Positions 60,510 through 64,000 of a stretch of DNA of 64,000 nt are shown piece after piece. The translations under genes and the position numbers were made by a program. The notes below the pieces were generated by a model that saw nothing but the letters and a program-made list of their open reading frames with translations, did not search any database and was not told where the DNA came from. The stretch comes from Acanthosepion esculentum (taxonomy: Eukaryota; Mollusca; Cephalopoda; Sepiida; Sepiidae): the NCBI GenBank assembly GCA_964036315.1, contig OZ038485.1, forward strand, positions 97,694,360 through 97,758,359, read 5' to 3'. The first letter of the stretch is position 1. Each line of letters begins with the position of its first letter.

Positions 60510-60670
60510 ATGGGTATGACGATAAACTACATCCGGCAGCAAGGCCTGTGATCGGGAGATTGGAATTTTTGATGAGCGTGGAACCACCTCTTAATTGCAG
60601 TTGTTCCAAGCTCCACCCTGACCCGAGGTGGTAGCACCTGTTAGGGTTGCAGATATGGGCAAATAGTGAA
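60510..60670 (+). mobile_element. SINE, same family as 14560-14909
   Basis: 'gggtatgacgataaactaca', 'gagcgtggaaccacctctta', 'caccctgacccgaggtggta' and 'cagatatgggcaaatagtg' match the SINE at 14560-14909 read on its minus strand. The 3' third is missing. Confidence 0.7.
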
Positions 60671-60876
60671 ACCCAAAACCCAAAATCAACAGTACATTAT
60701 TATAGTAAAATTACCAGCAATACATTTTTATAGAAAAACGGCAATCAATACAAAACTAAAAAGTATAACAATATATTTTTTTAGTGAAATGACCAGTAAT
60801 ACATTTTATCATCTACAAACTATATCTCTAAAAACATATGTCTACTTTGAAAGTATAAAATTATGTATAAAATATC

Positions 60877-61104
60877 TGTTATGGTAATTTACCCACATAC
60901 GCATGGACTCTCCCAGCTATAAATAGGAGCAGGTACTGCCTTTTGCACAGGGAAGTTTCCAGCAGTCAGCTCTGACAGTCGGACCGAACATTGTTGCTGT
61001 AACACTCTCGTTTTTATATGTTTGTATTACTGTTTCTGTTAATATATTCAATTACTCAATTTCTCTCTTGTGTCTTTATTTCTGGCCCTAAGAAGGCCAC
61101 AACA
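60877..61104 (+). mobile_element. Solo LTR, family TGTTGTGG...CCACAACA (copy 2)
   Basis: Starts TGTTATGG, ends CCACAACA. Exact 5-bp target-site duplication ATATC at 60872-60876 and 61105-61109. TATA box 'ctataaatag' at 60917-60926, U5-like end 'tttctggccctaagaaggcc'. Length is 228 bases, against 231 for copy 1. No internal region. Confidence 0.85.
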
Positions 61105-61109
61105 ATATC

Positions 61110-61290
61110 TATAGTTGAAGACATAAAATTGCGTACAAATTATTTAGATTTCGCCATTAAAGAAGGAAATTACTGGAAAGTAATTGAAACTCACCTGAAG
61201 CGAGCTGAATGTGTAATGCTCCTCATGCCAATGACATTTCCACCGAGCCTCTCTACGGTATATGACTTCACCGAATCTCTTTAATTTATA
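61110..61290 (+). other. Short open frame of unknown nature
   Basis: From 61110 the frame reads 'VEDIKLRTNYLDFAIKEGNY', 'WKVIETHLKRAECVMLLMPM' and ends at a stop about 61284. The composition is protein-like, but there is no motif I recognise, and its apparent start lies inside the solo LTR. It might be an exon or a TE scrap. Confidence 0.25.
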
Positions 61291-61499
61291 TTTAAATTGG
61301 GGTCATCAGGAGAGAATGTGCACCGTTTCGGGGCCTTCCTCTCAACGGTTTCACTTGCACACCGGCCCCCCCTTACTGATGTGAGGCCCCATTCTAACGA
61401 TATACAAGAGTGTTGTAGATAAACTAGTTCAAATCTCTAACGGCGAAATTTGATTTACGAAAAATTCCGAAAAACGGCAAACCTCGCGTTCTGAGAATG

Positions 61500-61745
61500 C
61501 AACGTGAACCTCGTTACGCATTCACGATCAGTCATGTCATGCCGTCATGTTCACTGAAACACTCCACCACAGGTTGATATGCCGCGAAACAAAATCAACC
61601 AACCAACCAAAAATATTTATTACTTTTTGCTTTCTTAGTTCTTTGCATAAATTTTTTTGGGGGGTGGGGGGAGCATCCAGCATTAACATGCCCCACTGGA
61701 CGCATCAACGTGCCCCACCGGGTGGAGCAGGTTGATTTGTTTGAC
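61500..61745 (+). mobile_element. SINE 3'-end relic
   Basis: 'gttgatatgccgcgaaacaa' followed by an (AACC)n tail matches the 3' end of the SINE at 14560-14909. Further on, 'catgccccactggacgcatc' and 'aacgtgccccaccgggtgga' repeat each other. Confidence 0.45.
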
Positions 61746-61964
61746 ATGCTGTCATGACGGTATTGCAGAGATACACAAGGTGCTTATCTTCCTTTGGTGA
61801 TGATAAGTCACGTGGTCACATGACGGCCGTTTCGTGAGGTCACTCCATACAGTGACCCAAAGCGGCAGTTGCTTTTATTTTAGCCTGGGCCCAGGCTGGG
61901 CCTAAATCTGCCTCCACAGCAGCTTACAAGCACATGAGAGCCAAATCTCTTCCTCTCCTGAGAC

Positions 61965-62823
61965 CAGAGTTTCCCAAACTTTTTTAGAAGCGGAACCCTT
62001 CTGGGTTCAGAAATTTTTGGGGAACCCTAGATACTAATACCTTTATACGATCGTAATATAAATATTTTCATATACTTTTATAAATAATAAGTACGTTCAA
62101 AAAGCAATTTAAAAAATAATACATATTGATATATTTTTTAATAAAAATGTGAGTTTTTAAATTTTTCACACTTCCGACAAGTAACACTTGGAACAGAATT
62201 ACGAACAATGTTAACATGAAATTTATTTCATACGTACTCAAAAGTTTTTGGAACATTCAATGAAAGCAATACTTTTGTTTCATATTGTCACATAATTTTT
62301 TAATATTTGGCTTTATACTTGAGAATTTGATTCTCAAGTTAGCAGCAGGATTAAGTCTGCTTCCGTATTTAGATTTTATAGCAGTGTAATAGGAAAATCC
62401 ACTTTCACATAAGTAGCTTGGTGTTGTGTTTTTAACCGGCATATATACACAAGAAAGTTACGCCAACGAACGATAGTCAATTAACAGCCAGAGCTTTTTT
62501 CCAATATGGCGATAAAATTAACTTTCAGATTTATTGGTGTCATGGTACACAGATTATATCAATCAATAATTGCTTTCCAATTCGGCAGTAGCATGATACA
62601 ATTATCATTCACTAATATGCGATATAGAAAAGTATTACAAGATACATCACAACATTATAGAACAATCTAAATCTGTTGGCAACTATTTTTTTTAGAAATT
62701 ATTTATCAACCTTAATAATGTGTTGTGTTAGACATTTATTACTCTGAGCTTTTGTCACGGAACCCCCAGACACTCCTTTGCGGAACACTTGGGTTCCTCG
62801 GAACCCACTTTGGAAAAGCTCTG
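61965..62823. mobile_element. Non-autonomous hAT-like element
   Basis: Ends 'cagagtttcccaaac' and 'ctttggaaaagctctg' are imperfect inverse copies. 'gaacccttctgggttc' and 'gggttcctcggaaccc' are subterminal. No matching 8-bp duplication was found. The 860-bp interior is A/T-rich with no transposase motif. Confidence 0.55.
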
Positions 62824-62834
62824 CGTTAGAACAA

Positions 62835-62950
62835 CAAGACTTCTTAAATAGCCACAAATCGGCTTCAAAATTGAATAAAAAATGGATAACTATGAGGCAT
62901 AATTTATCTTTGTCATTGGCTAAAAAAAATCACAAAATATATCCCGTCAG
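62835..62950 (+). repeat. Dispersed repeat, second copy
   Basis: Matches 57585-57700 ('acttcttaaatagccacaaa', 'tcggcttcaaaattgaat'). Confidence 0.65.
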
Positions 62951-63617
62951 TTCGCAAAGTTTATTTTAGCGGGTTTTGGGACCATCACACTTGACAAAGT
63001 AAACCGGAAGCAACATTTTAAGCTTCCAGCGTGCGCGTTGTGATATTAAAAAGAATGTATAAAAAAATAATAAAAAGTGAGTATGGGAGCTAGATGAACA
63101 AGGTGGATTTCAAATGTCTTATCTTTCCTTTTACAAGTACTTCTAGAGGCGCTAACGAAAAAAGAAAAACTCTTACTCAAACTGAAATTTGAAAAGAAAG
63201 GAAAACAAATTACAATATAGGCACATAATTTACATTTAGCGCCCCAAACTTTCCAGGCAGCTTAACAGTTATTTCAAAATACAAATCTGTTTTCTCTTAG
63301 AAAACAACAGCCTATGTAAAAAAAATGTTTTCCTTAACAACAAAAGAATTCTAACAACTTTCTTTCAGAGTAACAGTTGATATGAATTAATTTCTTAGCA
63401 ACGAAAGAAATTTACTTACTTTGCAAACTTCGCAAACAAAATGTGGTTAAAAAATTAAAAGTCGAAGATTGACCGACCTCGTGCGTATCTGGTTCTCTTG
63501 GTCATTTAAAAAATATTTAGGGTTTCGAAATAGGCGTTTTCAAATATGAGATAAACTCTCACAGGTTTAGAAAACGTTCTTCCTAAAGAAAATTTTTGCT
63601 GGGTTTTAAGGTATATT
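62951..63617. other. No recognised feature
   Basis: A/T-rich without ORF or shared repeat. Confidence 0.35.
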
Positions 63618-63683
63618 TTCTTCTTCTTCTTCTTCTTCTTCTTCTTCTTCTTCTTCTTCTTCTTCTTCTTCTTCTTCTTCTTC
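63618..63683. repeat. (TTC)n microsatellite
   Basis: TTC run. It may be the (GAA)n tail of a lost minus-strand LINE-R copy, as at 949-1020. Confidence 0.95.
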
Positions 63684-64000
63684 AACAGTAGCAACAAGAT
63701 TAATCTTTCTCACCCCAGGTCACAACTTTTTTCACCTAAGTGGCTGAATCCTTTCTGGCCAGACCACAACTTTCTCGACGGCATATGGTCTCATCCTTTC
63801 TTTCATTGCAGTCAATTTTAAATAGAAATTTAAAATAGTGAATAGAAAAGAAATGATTCCAACCGAATCAAAACCCGAGTCCTTATAAGGCACATAATTT
63901 TGTCTCGATTAGTTAAAACCTTGAGAATTACTTTCCAAACAAACAGCGCCCGTTTGCAATTTAAATTTGGCTAGTTTTACAATATCAAAGCCAAGCCTGA
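63684..64000. other. Unassigned end of window
   Basis: 'ctcaccccaggtcacaactt' recalls the LINE-A tail. 63850-63960 resembles the 57585 repeat. No gene seen. Confidence 0.3.

Noticed and set aside
61018..61284. 88-codon frame as a complete gene
   Set aside because: Its start lies inside a solo LTR; only the later part could be an exon, noted at low confidence.

Overview
This is non-bacterial, intron-rich-type animal DNA with almost no host coding capacity. Very long (TA)n, (TG)n, (GA)n, (AAT)n and (GATA)n runs, decayed non-LTR retrotransposon 3' ends, Penelope-like element (PLE) pieces and tRNA-headed SINE-like units make up most of the readable content. Together these suggest a mollusc, most likely a cephalopod; that is inference, since nothing in the window is species-diagnostic by eye. 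No complete host gene was found. One weak candidate exon lies at 32670-32806 (minus).

Layout. 0-12 kb: RTE-like LINE remnant (minus, about 1.0-1.85 kb), LINE-A 3' ends, a 190-bp satellite-like repeat, a 5S rRNA-derived patch, a short TIR element (7.0 kb) and a pair of hAT transposase C-terminal relics (9.8 and 10.6 kb). 12-24 kb: PLE pieces (GIY-YIG side near 14 kb and 22.3 kb, reverse transcriptase near 18 kb), an RTE remnant split by a clean 350-bp SINE insertion, and a LINE-A end at 20 kb. 23-28 kb and 34-38 kb: 3' ends of a third LINE type (LINE-C) strung between (AAT)n tracts. 28-30 kb: a segmental duplication, with a foldback element inserted in one copy and a 5S-headed SINE between the copies. 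35.7-36.2 kb: a near-complete palindromic foldback element. 36.5 kb and 60.9 kb: two solo LTRs of one family. 38.5-41.9 kb: a mariner-type transposase relic, then a frameshifted retroviral-type envelope (env) relic, a polypurine tract, an LTR and duplicated primer-binding-site-like sequence. 42-52 kb: LINE-A ends, microsatellites and PLE pieces. 52.0-55.5 kb: array of a short TIR element. 55.7-64 kb: foldback and PLE pieces, two non-autonomous hAT-like elements, hairpins beside (TA)n, a LINE-A remnant and a solo LTR.

The most interesting signal is a recurring hammerhead-ribozyme-like core: a CTGANGA box, a short hairpin, GAAA, then a tiny self-complementary stem. It appears beside PLE pieces and again inside the dispersed foldback family. 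Stem II differs between copies but stays paired in several of them. A 5S-headed SINE, and palindromic retro-inserted units with a tRNA-like centre, are the other structures worth pursuing.

Names used below: LINE-A (Jockey/CR1-like end with an LWNSLP motif), LINE-B (relative with an ALWNRLPRG motif), LINE-R (RTE-like), LINE-C (end with a VVGALG-type motif), PLE (Penelope-like), FB (foldback family), SAT-G (about 190-bp repeat). Family names are from recognition of motifs by eye, not from a database search.
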